Positions 36,089-48,475 of a stretch of DNA of 64,000 nucleotides are shown here, one piece after another. The DNA is from Juglans regia (Eukaryota; Streptophyta; Magnoliopsida; Fagales; Juglandaceae). The notes beneath the pieces were generated by a model. It searched no databases. It saw only the letters and a list, made by a program, of their open reading frames with translations, and was not told the origin of the DNA. Position numbers and translations under genes: made by a program. Within the stretch, counting starts at the first letter, position 1; each line of letters begins with the position of its first letter. The stretch lies in contig NC_049914.1 in the NCBI RefSeq assembly GCF_001411555.2, positions 13,594,798-13,658,797 of the forward strand, given 5' to 3'.

Positions 36089-36184
36089 ACGAAGCTCGGC
36101 TGCATGAGCTTAATATCCCAATCATTCCTGTAAAACAAAAGATCATACGAACTGTAAGTTGGAGGAAACCAAGTGTCAGCATAA

Positions 36185-36618
36185 TTAAATTAAACACAGA
36201 CCGAAGCAGCTTGGGGAATCCGAGAGCTTAAGGGGCAGGAGGTGTTTTACGGGATGCTTCTGGAACTATGGTTCTGGCTTTTTCGAAACATATTGGTGCG
36301 GGTACAAATACTAGTGCTGAGTTGCAGGCAATGGTTTTTAGGTTACGATTTTGTCGAGAGATGGGTTTTCAAGGCATAGATGTGGAGTCAGATTCGCAAG
36401 TGTGTGTGTGATGGGTTCACTGGTAGCGATGTAACGTGTGGTATTTAGAATATTTTTTGGAGGAATTAATGGAGGTCGTTCAAAGTAAGGATGTTAATGT
36501 GCAACATATTTTTAGAGAAGGAAATGCTCCGAAAGATTATTTGGCAAAGTTAGGAGCAAGTGGAGTGTCGTGTGTGTGGAATTCTTTAAATCAGGCGCCT
36601 AGGACTTTTAGAGGGTGA
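36185..36618 (+). pseudogene. L1-type RNase H domain relic
   Basis: Pieces read LNTDRSSLGNP, GGVLRDASGTM, GAGTNTSAELQAMVF, then DVESDSQV, and after a stop HIFREGNAPKDYLAKLGASG. These are the catalytic-residue contexts (D, E, D) of the RNase H domain at the end of plant L1 elements. One stop and a frameshift after VESDSQ. No upstream RT is seen, so it is an isolated fragment beside the Gypsy relic. Confidence 0.75.
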
Positions 36619-36847
36619 TCCGTACGGATAAATTAACTTTACCTTATTTAAGGTATAGTTAAATGTTATTTATTTTTGGGGTATGTTAGTGTTCTTTTTT
36701 GTTTTAAGGTTGGTCGTATGGTTGTTTTATGTTATTAGTGGAAAAGTTGTTAAATGGGAATAATGTAACCAAGGTATTCCTCCGCCAGAAGTGAGGGCTT
36801 AAGAATAAACTTGAGGAAGGGTTACTCTTGAACATGTGGCCTAGACT

Positions 36848-36858
36848 CTTTTTTTTTT

Positions 36859-36889
<31 letters not shown>
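36848..36889. repeat. Poly-T / (AT)n tract at duplication edge
   Basis: T-run followed by a TATATA run, marking the left limit of copy B homology. Confidence 0.8.
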
Positions 36890-36892
<3 letters not shown>

Positions 36893-37139
36893 CCTCAAGG
36901 TGGTAAATTTACTCATATAAATGCTCTCGAAGAATAAACAAATGCTCTCGAAGAAAAAACAATGTATAACAAAGGAAATAAATTCAATACATCATGTATA
37001 TTGTAATCCGTCCCAAGTTCTAACCCTCAATTCTATCCTATATATGTTCCATCAACACCATAAACAATGTATAACAAAGGAAATAAAGACGCCATTTCAT
37101 AGGTTGATGGTTGCATTTGAGCTGTAAAATGATGAGAAT

Positions 37140-39263
37140 TTAATCTTCCAATTCACTTGGTCTATATAGATGCACGGACCGCCTATTTATTGGTTGTAGT
37201 GGTCTTGAATTTGTTTCTGAATCCTGCAAAAAATAAGGAACAACGACCATCTTTAATTACTACATGAATATATACAATGCCCTCTTGAATTTAATTTGTT
37301 GCATTCGAACACTTTGGACGGATTATAAATTGATGTATTAGAATAGAGAGTTTAAAAATGTAAGATCGGTTCTACCCCGTTGTCTACCCTTTGGGTTAAT
37401 CAGTTAGCCCTTCTACTGAATAAAGTGCTATATTATCCTTATTTTTTCGAATTTGCATTTTTAATTACCAACTGACATACATGATTTGATGTGATAGGTC
37501 CAACTATAAAATTAATTTTATTGGGAAGTAAAACATGAAACCATTTTAATTTTTTAGTTTATTTTTATAAAAAAAATATCTTTGAGTATGTAACAATTCT
37601 CAAAAATACCCGTCCCCTAGTAAAGAAATTGAAACTTAGGATGTGATATGTACGTGTTTGATATTTAAAGGAATAATTGAGAAGTGAGAGTGGATATACT
37701 CACATCATGAACGGCCACGCGGAGCAACCTAACTTGTTCTCGTGTAACAGTCCTCACCTGATCATGAGTTAGCTTGATCATCAGAATTAGGGCGGGAAAT
37801 GTTTACATCTTTAATAACAATACAAGAGTTGGCAAAAAAGAGGAACAAATTACATACCTTTCTCACGATGGTCCATACAACATTTTGAGTACAAGGGGGA
37901 ATTGTAAGGGACCCAATATATCTGTAATACTTTCTACTGCCTATCTTTATGTTCTTTGGGTCGACGATTCCCATCGCTGTCACGTCTTCTCTGTTACCGG
38001 CAACAGCTGACAAGTGATGCCTCATCTGTACGCAGACATAAACAACACAAGCCATTAGAGAGAGTCTAGAAGGAGAGAGAGAGAGAGAGAGTCTTTGATT
38101 TTTATTTACCGATGACAAGAAAGAATCAGGGCGTCCAATCGTATACATAATTCCAACCACAGCAACTTTTCCATCGGAACTCTCATGGACCATGTGCAGC
38201 TCTAGATCAAACGTCCGGCCATTGATAGTGTGTTCAGAGGGTGAATGCCAATGGCTTTGCCGGAGTACATACTGGGTACCATTTATTTCAATAAATCCTG
38301 CGCCGCCTACCCATTCCAGCTGCATTCACAAACATTAATTAATCAAGAAGAAGAATGGTTACTTTAAAGAAATCATGAAATTGAAGGAAGGAAAAATAAT
38401 TTGCAGATTTCTTAAGACTTGCGCATGCTCTTCACCAGAAAATCTCACCAAACCCAACAGCTAGCTCCTTGCATTGTTTGTTCTTTTGTGATAATTATTA
38501 TAATATATGGAAAGAAATATTACTATATCGCTAACAATCCCATGACGTATCAAAATAGCTATAATGATTTGTCTTCTTGTTGGTGTATATGGAATCGCAC
38601 TTTATTGCATTCCCATTATTTATTTCATTAATTTCTCTTTAATAATTCCCTCTTGATGATCTTTTGCTTACCTTCATGTCATGGCCTCGATTTTTGAGAG
38701 TGGCATTAGAGGGACGGTAATTCCGATTAAGTCTCCCTAAATGGGAAACTATTTCCACCCTTTCATTCAGCAAATCAATCGGAGATTGCATTGATCCATC
38801 TTTGCACAGGCTCCATTCAGGGTGAATCTCTCCCCATTGAGACGGTCCCTTTCCACTTTTCTCACTGTAGTCAAATTCTCGTTCATCATCTGCACCATTA
38901 AGGAAAGGAGCCGGAATGAATACATTTATGTTATGACAGAACCTTTACTTCACAGATTTACGAAAACAAGGTAAAGACTGATGAAAATCTAAGTTCTCAA
39001 ATATAAGATTACTGAAGAAAACAAGATAGAACTACAGAAACGCCGCGAAGAAAGTGTTTGGAAGCGTCCTGCATGCGTCTATATATTGTGTTTTGCATGT
39101 CGTGTCCATACATGTTCGTTTGATGGAAACAAAATAAGGATTTCAATACATGAGAAGCATTGGATTTTGCCTTACCAACTTCTTGAGATGTTGCAGGCCG
39201 GGGTGAATGCAAGACAAGAACAATGAAGAAACAGCAAAACAAGAATTGGGTTACAGGCTTCAT
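37140..39263 (-). CDS. Secreted alpha carbonic anhydrase, copy B (six exons)
   Basis: Exons on the minus strand: 39263-39176, 38889-38672, 38319-38110, 38025-37858, 37757-37704 and 37223-37140; 273 residues. All six exon-intron boundaries correspond to those of copy A, and exons 2-6 have identical lengths. Signal peptide MKPVTQFLFCCFFIVLVLHS. Zinc ligands are His125, His127 and His144; gatekeepers are Glu131 and Thr213; the disulfide Cys pair is conserved. About fifteen residues differ from copy A, mostly conservative (for example the mid loop MRHHLSAVAGNREDVTAMG against [19 protein letters not shown]). Exon 1 is one codon shorter. No disabling change, so both paralogues are likely functional or recently so. 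Confidence 0.93.
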
Positions 39264-39326
39264 CTTTTCGATTGGAATTTCCAAGATTTTGCAATGTGTT
39301 GGAGAGGTTTGAGCACTCGGATGGGC

Positions 39327-39335
39327 ATATTTATA
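39327..39335 (-). promoter_or_regulatory. TATA box of carbonic anhydrase copy B
   Basis: Minus-strand TATAAATAT about 64 bases upstream of the ATG at 39263; the aligned copy A site is TATATATAT. Confidence 0.6.
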
Positions 39336-39359
39336 CGTGTACATGCGGCACCAGATCTT

Positions 39360-42000
39360 TCTATGCGCGTTGAAGAAAGGCGTTTGAAAATTGAAGTCTT
39401 TTTCTTGTTTATTTGCCAAATCAAGTACATTTCACCTAGCCGGTTAGAAAAATAGGAACATAATGAGAAGTTGCCTCCGACCACCCCTTTTTTCCCACCA
39501 ATATTTTAATTAATTACTATTTAGAAGACGACCCAGGTGGCCCTTTTTGTTGTCCTTTTTATATACAAGTCGTTCTACACAGTTTTCCTGGGGATCAAGA
39601 ACACATGATTATTTGATCAACGTTTATGGCCTGCGATCTTGTTGGAACACTGGAAGGATTTGATGGACCTGTATACTTTTGGGATGTATTTTATCAGCTT
39701 TCGTTCTTCCAAAATTAGTCAGTTAAGTCGGCTTGGAGTTGGTGGTGCAGTGGCGTATTGGTGTAAGAGAGTCTAGGCTAAAGCAATAAAGCTAATGTGA
39801 AACCAACTACTTTCTGAAATAAATCCGAAGGAAAACTATCATTTGACATGCTTCGGAAACAAACAAACAAAGGGCCAGGTGGCAGCATATTATAATTAAA
39901 TGGACACGTGATGAATCCGGTTGGTCTCCAGCAAAGAATATAATATAGAAGTACTTGGCAATCGATTCTTCTGTGGCAGGTTTTTTATTTTATTTTTTGA
40001 TAAAATGAACCAAAGTGTTTCAACTCCAATTTTAAACAATTTTATTGAACTCTTGTCGTTGATGTGGATGACTGGTTTTGAGAAACATCTAGAGTAGTAT
40101 CACCTGCCTCCATTATGTTTGTAGAACTTCAAGCTTGAATTCGTTTCTTCAAGTTACGTATATATCTTTGAAGTTTATGTTTCAAACCTCTTCTATATCC
40201 AATAATAATGGAATTAGTTATGCATCGGCACTCCATTAAAACTAAGTTCTAGAAGACAAATCTCAAATAATTATGCCTATGATGATACAACATTGCCATT
40301 AATTTGTTAGAATATATAGTTAGATAATGAACTTTATTTATTTTTTAAATAAGTCGGAATTGAACATGGTAGTTGAGTATAATATGAGCTTGAACTTTAA
40401 AATCACAACATCATCTGGCGCCCAATTTAATTATATACTTCACGTGTTTGCTCAATGCTTATTCATGGTTTTCTTGCCAACGACGGTTGACATTATAAGT
40501 TTTTCTATATAGATGATGGTTTTCGAATATTTTTAACCCAAATTTATTTTGATTATAGGTCAAGTAATTAAAAGACCCATAGATTAATTAACTCGTTATG
40601 CGAAGTATGTGGATGATATTAATATGTGGTGTGATTGTATTCCAGACTTTATTGCTCAAGTCCTCTAACTTGATAAATGTTTGTAATCTCTTTTCAAGAA
40701 AAAAAAAGACCCATATACTCGAATACCACATTATGCATTTGTTGGGTACAAAACTGCGCAAATGCATGCATGTTGAACCAGTATTTTTCTTTTGCATGCC
40801 AAGGAACCCATTTTAGAGTTCACATACAATTTTCAGATTAAACATCAGCATGCTTCAAAGTCCTCAATATGAGATCACAAAAATAGAGCATAGCCCAAGA
40901 ATTCAATTCCAATATTGACCACACATAAAATTATAGTAGTAAAATAGAGCAAGTTGGGGAACGATTCTTCTCTTCCAAACATAAAATTAAAGTAGTAAAA
41001 TTCGATTATATATATGGTGGTAGTCAAAAGTTCACACTATTAAGTGTAAAAGCTACTGACAACTAGAGAAGATCAAGTCGTTGATCAACTGCAAGCTTAC
41101 TAGCATTTTTTAATGTGTAAATTTCGAAGCTGAAAACAGAGAGACAAGATTTGAAAATAAGTATACGTTGATGTTTGAAGCAAGACCTCCTGCCCTGCAA
41201 ACCCTTAATATCTTTCCCCATGACGATGATGCAATGCTTGACCCAAAAGCTAGCAGAAATGTTGGAGAGTGGTTGGAAAAAGGCTGAAGTAAACTCTGAC
41301 GTTTGAAGTAGGGACCCCCTCAAATGCTTTGAAATATTTTTTATGGTGATCTAATGTTTGACTTTTCATGGTGAAAACGGAGAAAAATATATTTTATATT
41401 AATTCACAGAATTATTCTTCATTTTAATTTCCAATACTGCATAAAGGTGGAGTGCGAGTCTCGCGTTCCATTAATAATTTGGAAAAATAACTTTCCATGA
41501 TGATTAAAAGAAGAGGATCATAAAGAAATTAATTACATAAAAATAATTTTATAAACGGATATGGTTTAATTTGATTCGTTAAATTTATTTTATAATTAAA
41601 ATAATTTTATAATTTAAACAATCACATCAAATCACATTAATTTATAAAATTAATTTTATATATTTTTTTTATGACCAAATTATTTCCCAGGAAAAGAAAC
41701 TCGTGGCCGGTTGAAATTTTATGGATCTATAAGTCTCCAACGACTGGCCCCAAACGATCAACGTTTCTATATATCTTGGTGGGCAAATTGACTTTTAGTC
41801 ATTTGACAACAATACATGTATAATTATTTATTAGTTTTGTTTTAGGCCTTTCATTACATATGGCCTATGTAATGGAATACATCCAATAAAATCAAATCAA
41901 TAATTTAATTTAATTATTAATGATATAACTTTTATAATTTCATTATATTGATCTCAATTATTTTATGAATTTTTACCTTTTTTTTTAATAGATAGGGACA
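39360..42000. other. Upstream noncoding DNA of copy B
   Basis: Aligns with 9660-13570 apart from the listed indels. No conserved ORF. Contains the retroposed insert at 40582-40704. Confidence 0.6.
40582..40704 (+). mobile_element. Small retroposed insert with A-tail and 11-bp duplication
   Basis: 123 bases ending in an A-rich tail (AAGAAAAAA), flanked by perfect AAAGACCCATA at 40571-40581 and 40705-40715. Copy A has one corresponding site (AAAAGATCCACATA, near 11398). The structure indicates an L1-mobilised or SINE-like insertion; source not recognised. Confidence 0.7.
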
Positions 42001-42013
42001 TGTACGCTTTGTC

Positions 42014-42055
42014 ACTACAAGGGGAATCATCTTTACCGGCGATTCACTTTCGTTG
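42014..42055. repeat. CACTA terminus fragment
   Basis: CACTACAAGGGGAATCATC followed by CCGGCGATTCACTTTCG, a typical CACTA end, without a visible partner end. Absent from copy A. Confidence 0.4.
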
Positions 42056-42169
42056 GCAAATAAAAATATAGTGTTATGTCCGAATGTAGGCTCTTACAGT
42101 TAAACTACTTAGCGGCACTAGTCGATCTTTTGTCTCTCTCAGCTAGTCAGGTTGGATAATAAAGTCCTC

Positions 42170-42482
42170 ACGATTCATTTTATTTTATCTCGTCTTATTA
42201 TCTAAACATCACAAATACAAACATTTTTCAATTTTAAATTTTTAACTTTTTGATCTAATCATTATAACTTTTTCAAATTTTTAAACAAAATACAAAAATA
42301 ATTCAACTTTTCTAAATTCCAAAACAAATAAAATTTTTTTTTATAATAATATTTTAACTTTATAATATTTTTATTTATTTTTTCTCTTTCATTTCTTAAA
42401 ATTCCATAAAACATATTAATTCAAATCATTTCACTATTATTCACAAATCATATAATTTCATCTTACTATCCAAAACGAGGCC
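42170..42482. mobile_element. MITE of the GCCTCGTTTGG family
   Basis: Collinear with 27226-27575; the right end reads ATCCAAAACGAGGCC. The left terminus is degraded. In copy A only the left third remains. Confidence 0.6.
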
Positions 42483-42616
42483 TCCATTAAGTTAACAACA
42501 TTACTTTTTTTTACAACTCTATTTTAAATAGATGGCTGTTACGCAAAATATTGATAAAAAACTACTTTAATATTTATTAAAGTGATATTTTTCTTTATTT
42601 TGATTCATGGTAAAAT

Positions 42617-43031
42617 TGTTGGGGGTGTATGTGGAGATTGGTTTTGAAGTTGCAAATCGAGAAATAGAGTGTTTGCTAGATGTGCGCTTGAGCAAAGCTC
42701 AACCCGTGAGTTTGCTTGATGTGCGCTCGATAGTGAGCTTGAGCAAGACACAAAGACTGGTGTTTGCTCGACCCCCGCTTGCGCGAATGTTGTTCACTCG
42801 AAGCGCGCTCAACCCGCTCGAGCGAAGAACACTGATTTTGCCAAATTAGGATTTCTAGCGCCATTTTCTATATATATGTCATATTTGACTCATTTTGTAT
42901 GAATTTTAACATATTTGTGAGAGAGAACAATTGTCAAGTGAGTGCATATTGTATGTCGTGTGCTTGATCATGTTTACTTTTACTTTATTTGTCATCGTTG
43001 TGTGTGTGTGTTTTGTACAATATTTCACAAC
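42617..43031 (+). repeat. 5' LTR of the deleted Copia
   Basis: 415 bases with repeated GCGCTCGAGC(A/G)AAG-like motifs; carries a likely TATA (TATATATGTCATA). Confidence 0.82.
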
Positions 43032-43069
43032 TGGTATCAAGAGCCAAGGTCGGATCTGATGGAGAATGA

Positions 43070-43850
43070 TGGCTGGAAATCAAGTGAAAGCATCTGAGAT
43101 TGAGAAGTTTGACGGCTGATTTTGGGTACTGGAAGATGCATGTCAATGATTATCTCTATGGGTTGAGGCTCCATCTTTCACTGTTGGGAAAGAAGTTTGA
43201 GAGCATGGATGATACTGAGTTGAATCTATTAGATGAACAGATTCTGGGGATAGTTTGGCTGACCTTGTCAACAACAGTGGCACACAATGTCAGTAAGGAG
43301 AGAACCACGGTGGATCTCATGGCGACTACGTCAGGTATGTATGAAAAGTCGTAGACGAACAATAAGGTGCACTTGATAAATAAATTATTCAATCTGAAGA
43401 TGTCGAAAGGTATGTCTATAGCCAAACCCTTGAATGAATTCAATATGATCACAAATCAATTGTCTTCTGTAGAGATTTAGTTTGATGATGAGATCAAAGC
43501 GTTGATTATGTTGGCATCATTGCCAAATAGTTTGAAGGTCATGAGGATGGCTGTGAGTATGTAGTTCAGCCGACAAGATGAAACTAAACTACGACGAGAT
43601 ATCTGACATGGTCATTGTTGAAGAGATACGTATGAGAGATTCATGTGAGTTCTTTGGTTCAGGATTTGCTCTGAATATTGACAATCGGGGCAGAGGACAT
43701 GACAGCTCAAGCTTCAGGAGCAGAGGCAAGAGTAAGACGAGATCTGGGCAAAAAATCACATGCTGGAGTTGTGGCAAGCCGAGCTATATCAAGAAAAATT
43801 GCAGAAATAATGAAAGTGTTGAGGATGATGCGGTGAATGTAGTGGCATAA
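43070..43850 (+). pseudogene. Copia gag with defective zinc knuckle
   Basis: Pieces read FGYWKMHVNDYLYGLRLH, LATTV-like and IVWLTLSTTVAHNV, then after stops HLINKLFNLKMSKGMSIAK and NEFNMITNQL. 43578-43850 has VIVEEIRMRD and a zinc knuckle CWSCGKPSYIKKNC in which the normal His is Tyr. Several stops. Confidence 0.8.
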
Positions 43851-43889
43851 TAAAATCATGATGCCTTACTTCTTGCAGTGCATAGTCTG

Positions 43890-44160
43890 ATTGATGATTG
43901 GTGTTGGATTATGAGGCTTCGTTCTATAGCACTTTACATTGAGAAATCATGCAAAATTATGTTTCTGGTGATTTTGGAAAGATGTATGCAGCTAATGGAA
44001 AGGCACTGGATGTAGTGGGAGTGGGTGGTGCGCACATCACACTTCCAAATAGGAGCGTGTGGACTTTATAGCAAGTCTGACATATTCCAGATCATTAGGG
44101 GAGCACTGGTCCTAGTGCTTGGTAAGAGATCTAACTCGTTGTATTTAACATCAGGGTCCA
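43890..44160 (+). pseudogene. Copia aspartic protease relic
   Basis: Reads in shifting frames DFGKMYAANGKALDVVGVGG and AHITLPNRSVW, preceded by a remnant of the catalytic-loop context (DWCWI). Matches the Copia protease region following gag; truncated. Confidence 0.65.
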
Positions 44161-44500
44161 ATGATGTGCAGGGAAATACAAGAGTACAAAAAAGCTGACT
44201 TGATCTGGCAAAACATGTGAGGAAGCCAAAGGGAGTTAGTTTTGTAGTTTCTCATGAAAGCCTAGAAAAGCTGGCTAAGGTTGCCAAGATCGGTTCGAGA
44301 CCTAATACTCCTACAGCAGTGGGAGTTGTGAGTTATCCAATGGATATGCTGACTAAGTGCGATGTAGGTGGAACACTGAAGTCGGGCTTGACTTTAATGC
44401 GTCTTCTAGCTTGAAGATGGGAGTTGCGAGCTGCAAAGATGATAGGGTTTGGATGGAAATAATGATTGGCATGTGAAGACCTAGTCTCCAAGTAGGAGAT

Positions 44501-44936
44501 TGTTGGGGTGTATGTGGAGATTGGTTTTGGAGCTAAAAATCAAGAAACAATGATTGGTCAACGTGCGCTCGAGCGAAGTTCAACCCGTGAGTTTGCTCAA
44601 TAGTGGACTCGAGCGAAGCTCAACCAATGAGTTAGCTTGAGTCCCGCACGAGAGTGAGCTCGAGCGAGACACAAACCTTATTGTTCACTCCACCCCCACT
44701 TGACACCCTATTCATATGCTGCTAGAGCGAATAACACAGATTTTGTCAAATTAGGGTTTCCAGTGCCATGTGCTATATAAATGTCATATTTGACTTGTTT
44801 TGTATGACTTTTAGCATATTTTTTAGAGATAACAATTGTCAAGTGAATGCATCTTGATTGTCGTGTGCTTATTCATGTTTTCTTTTACTTTATTTACCAT
44901 CGTTATGTGTGCGTGTTTTGCACAACATTTCATAAC
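44501..44936 (+). repeat. 3' LTR of the deleted Copia
   Basis: 436 bases, clearly diverged from the 5' LTR in the GCTCGAGCG-rich middle. Confidence 0.82.
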
Positions 44937-45369
44937 AAAATAAGTTATAAAAATATTTTTATTATTATTTTCATTTCACCAATAATGCATCACAAAATCT
45001 TACCATGACCATTATTTTTCTAATGCATATATTATACAATATTGTTTGATCATATAGATTATGAAGAATTCTCAGGACATTTGGTGATAAAATTGGCCTC
45101 AACTTGGTGATCAATAATGTTATTAGATTTTCATTAAATAATAATAACATCATAAACAGTACCACTCAAATTGTTTTAAGAAACAACAAATTAAGCTTGC
45201 TAAGTATAATTATAATTATATAGTTATTGTGACAAAAGTATTAACTATATAATTAATTATCAACGACAATATGTCCTTACTGGTAGGTGTCGACTATCTG
45301 TTGTTCTCTTACGTGTTAACTTGATCCTTAGAAGTGGATTCCTCCAGTGGGGAGTCCTCAATGGGTTCG

Positions 45370-46734
45370 TGTGACACCCCCAAATTCCACTTGGGATCGG
45401 ACGAACATTTCAAATGTCGAGACACGCAACACAAAGTTACTTGCCCCCGTTCATGACATATAAGATGCAATAATCCTAACATGCATCTAGCATTATGCAA
45501 TATTCGTAGCGGATAATTTTTTTCTTTAGCAATACTATGCATCAAACTAAAATATCCCAAATACTTAAAGCGTACTCCATTCATACTTAACAAAATAAAC
45601 ATCCACGATTATAGTATGGGTCTCAGAAGACTGTAATCTCAAAACATGGGACACCAGACTCCATATTTACATTACCAAAATACACAATTTGGGACAATTC
45701 GTCGAGTAACTCGTGTAACTCAACAACGAGGCCAGGATATTGTCTAAAAAACTAACTATGGAAGTTGTAAGCTCCGCGTCGCATCTATGGCATCTAGTCA
45801 ACCTCCTCTAGTCTACCAGTGTCTGCTCTCTGCTCTGTTCCTGACACATCGCCTACCATTCGGAGGGAATAGTAGTTGGGACTACCACGGTGAGATTTGA
45901 TTACGAATCTTAGCAAGTTAACATGAAACTTCCACACAAGTTAATAGTGCATGCATGGCAATAAAAGTATGAATGCATAATCAAATCAATAGTAAACATA
46001 ACATATCCTGACATAACATGGCATGAAATAGTAAGCATAACGTGACTTGACATAACATGGCATGAGCTGACATAACTTAAACTGAAACTAAAACTTAGCT
46101 TGACGTGATATAAACTTGAAACTTCACATGAACATAAACTTGAACATAACGTGAACGTGAACATGAAACATGACTTGAACGTGAAATACATGAACTAGGA
46201 ATCTTATTCAGTAGACTTAATTAATAAAGTGACCATACGGGTGCTACACAGGTCCCCTTGAACTGTGTGTCCCTGCCGATTACCACATCACATCACAGTT
46301 GTCTATACTAGCTGTGAGTGCGTTAATACGTACTCCACAATTGTTGTAGCCCCACGTATTCTTCGTGTCACAATTGCTGTGTCTCACGTAGTGTATGCTC
46401 CACAGTTGTTGTGGCCTCATACTTCATACTCCACAGTTGTTGTGGCCCCATGACTTATTTGTTTGTGCCACACTTGCTGTGGACACACGTAACATAAAGT
46501 GTGGCTCCATCAGCTTTAGTGCCTGTTGTGCTCCGGTGACCAACTAATTGGGCCCCATTCGCAACCTGTTAACTGTATTTCTTCAACCCAGAGAATTTCA
46601 CACCTATTTAGACACTCCAGTGTGAACAAAGGAATTCCACTAGGATATTACCCTATCATAACGCTTAGGGTCGTGATTGACATGAATAACTTAACTGGCA
46701 TACATGACATTTCGTAACGTGGCATGACATGAAC
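45370..46734. repeat. LTR-like block, left arm (TGTGACACCCCC start)
   Basis: Begins TGTGACACCCCCAAATTCC, typical of a long plant Gypsy LTR. Contains 'acataacatggcatgaaa'-type degenerate repeats (45960-46160) and the ACAGTTGTTGTGG repeats. No coding content. The same composition resumes at 50276, after the hAT insertion. Confidence 0.5.
46270..46510 (+). repeat. CCACAGTTGTTGTGGCC tandem-like repeats
   Basis: Five to seven variants of CACA(A/G)TTG(T/C)TGT(A/G)G spaced 30-45 bases apart. The unit itself is an imperfect inverted repeat (CCACA...TGTGG). Confidence 0.7.
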
Positions 46735-48475
46735 GCGACTCCGACTTCGACTCCGAATTGTTTTGAAAAAAATTCAGGTGTAAAACGACGTCGTAATGTG
46801 GAACGATGTCGTTTGATCATACAGGGGGTTCAAAACGCAGGACCCCCTTCCCTTCCCTTTCCTTCTCCCTTCTCGGCTTCTTCCTCCTTCCTCCTTCCTC
46901 CTCTCTCATGTCTCAAGTCTCATGTCTGAAGTTTGAATGGCTAAACCTCCACCTAACCGCCTCACTCCCTCTCTATTGCCGCCGTGAGTCTTTGCTCCTC
47001 CATAGTGCGCGACTTCAATCCGAGCTGACCCCTACGGTGAGAACCCGATTCCGAGCTTTAAAATTAATCTGATTCCGAGCCTGATTCCAATTCTGGGTAT
47101 TTTCTTGTGATTGAAATGATTTTTTTTTGTAAATTTGTAGTAAGAAAATGTGTTTGATAAAATGTATAATGTGTTTGTAAGTTGTATTGTATGCATGCAA
47201 TGTGTTTGATAAAATGTGTAAAGAAGGATGACCAACCCTTTAACTCCTATAAGCTAGGCACACAATTGATATCTGGATCAGAGCTTACTTAATAACAGAG
47301 AAGCAGCAGCATAAATATTAAATGCATCACAAGAGATATCATTTCAGGGTTACAACTTACAAATACAATGTACAAAGCCATGAGCTTTGACTCGCGGTAA
47401 TGTTAGCTATCCAGGAAAAATGAGAGCTATACTCTGACCATGAGCTATCCATGAGCTTTACTCTGACCAAAGAGTTCCTATTAACATATACACGAGTCCC
47501 TATCACTCACTTCTCATGGAGGCCGGGTAAAATGTAGCAAGATTCATGAAATATATGTATATATATCGATCTGGCACAGTCCAAAATCCATAGGGTTTTT
47601 TTAAAAGGTTGTTCGGATTTCAAGCCAAAGTAGTAAGACTGCTTCAAACTGCTTGACATGGGTTGATCTACCATTCCAGCTGATGTTGTAAATGGCCTTT
47701 GTGATTGCCATTGAAGTAGGATTCATTCATATGAAGCATGAACAACAGCAGGAGGTTGGGCTGCCAACCTAGTTGTGAAAGTTTGTGATAGTACAGACAT
47801 ATAGCAACAGTAACTATGTTCCCTGGCCTGGCCCCAGCATGGATGGGTATCTAAAGTAAAACCAGCAGTATTAAAATTGAATTAGTCCCCTCTCAGCTTG
47901 CACTTTTTTCTATTGATAAAATGGTGGAGCTTCCTGAGGTGGAGTTCCAATATTCCAACATCTATAATTGCATTTTTTTGTTGAATTTAGTTTGGGATCA
48001 ATATCCACAGTCATTACTTTGGTATGCTGACAAAAAAGGATGCTATAAATTAATTGTCTACCACTTTCTCTTTTATTTTCTTGTTTTATTTAGTTAGTAC
48101 TCTAACTGTTTAATTATTCAGTTTCTTGTATGTTCTTTACTTGTCAAATTTGATCTTATTCAAATGTTGGCTTAAATTAGTTTATTTTTGCGTTGATTTA
48201 AAATTTTAAATTAGCCTAGTTTATTTTTAAACTAATTTGTGGCTTCTAATTTATTTTTTCAGCTTCATTGATTGTGATATGGATCCTTGACCTAGTAGAG
48301 ATGATCGTCCACAAGGGGATGTGGTGGATGCCAATGCTACAACTCCTACACCGGTGGGTACTTCCACCCCTAGAGCCACATCTAGGGCAGCTACGTCTAG
48401 AGCAACTACATCTAGAGCAACTACATCTTGTGCGAGTAGTCGACTCCCACTCCAGTAGATATAGAGGATGAGGAT

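Larger units (their letters stand above)
42617..44936 (+). mobile_element. Internally deleted Copia retrotransposon
   Basis: LTRs at 42617-43031 and 44501-44936 begin TGTTGGGG(G)TGTATG and end TTTCA(C/T)AAC, flanked by AAAAT at 42612-42616 and 44937-44941. Primer-binding site TGGTATCAAGAGCC at 43032. Purine tract AGTAGGAGA just before the 3' LTR. The interior keeps gag and protease, then jumps to a short tail; integrase, RT and RNase H are absent. Inserted into the duplicated segment after duplication, since copy A lacks it. Confidence 0.85.
36890..45200 (+). repeat. Segmental duplication, copy B
   Basis: Same orientation as 6828-14025, separated from it by 22.9 kb. Gene, introns and upstream region align base for base over long runs. 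It carries a 123-base retroposed insert at 40582-40704 and a Copia derivative at 42617-44936. The right end, near 45200, resumes the copy A sequence 'attttcattaaataataataac' at 45127. Confidence 0.85.
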
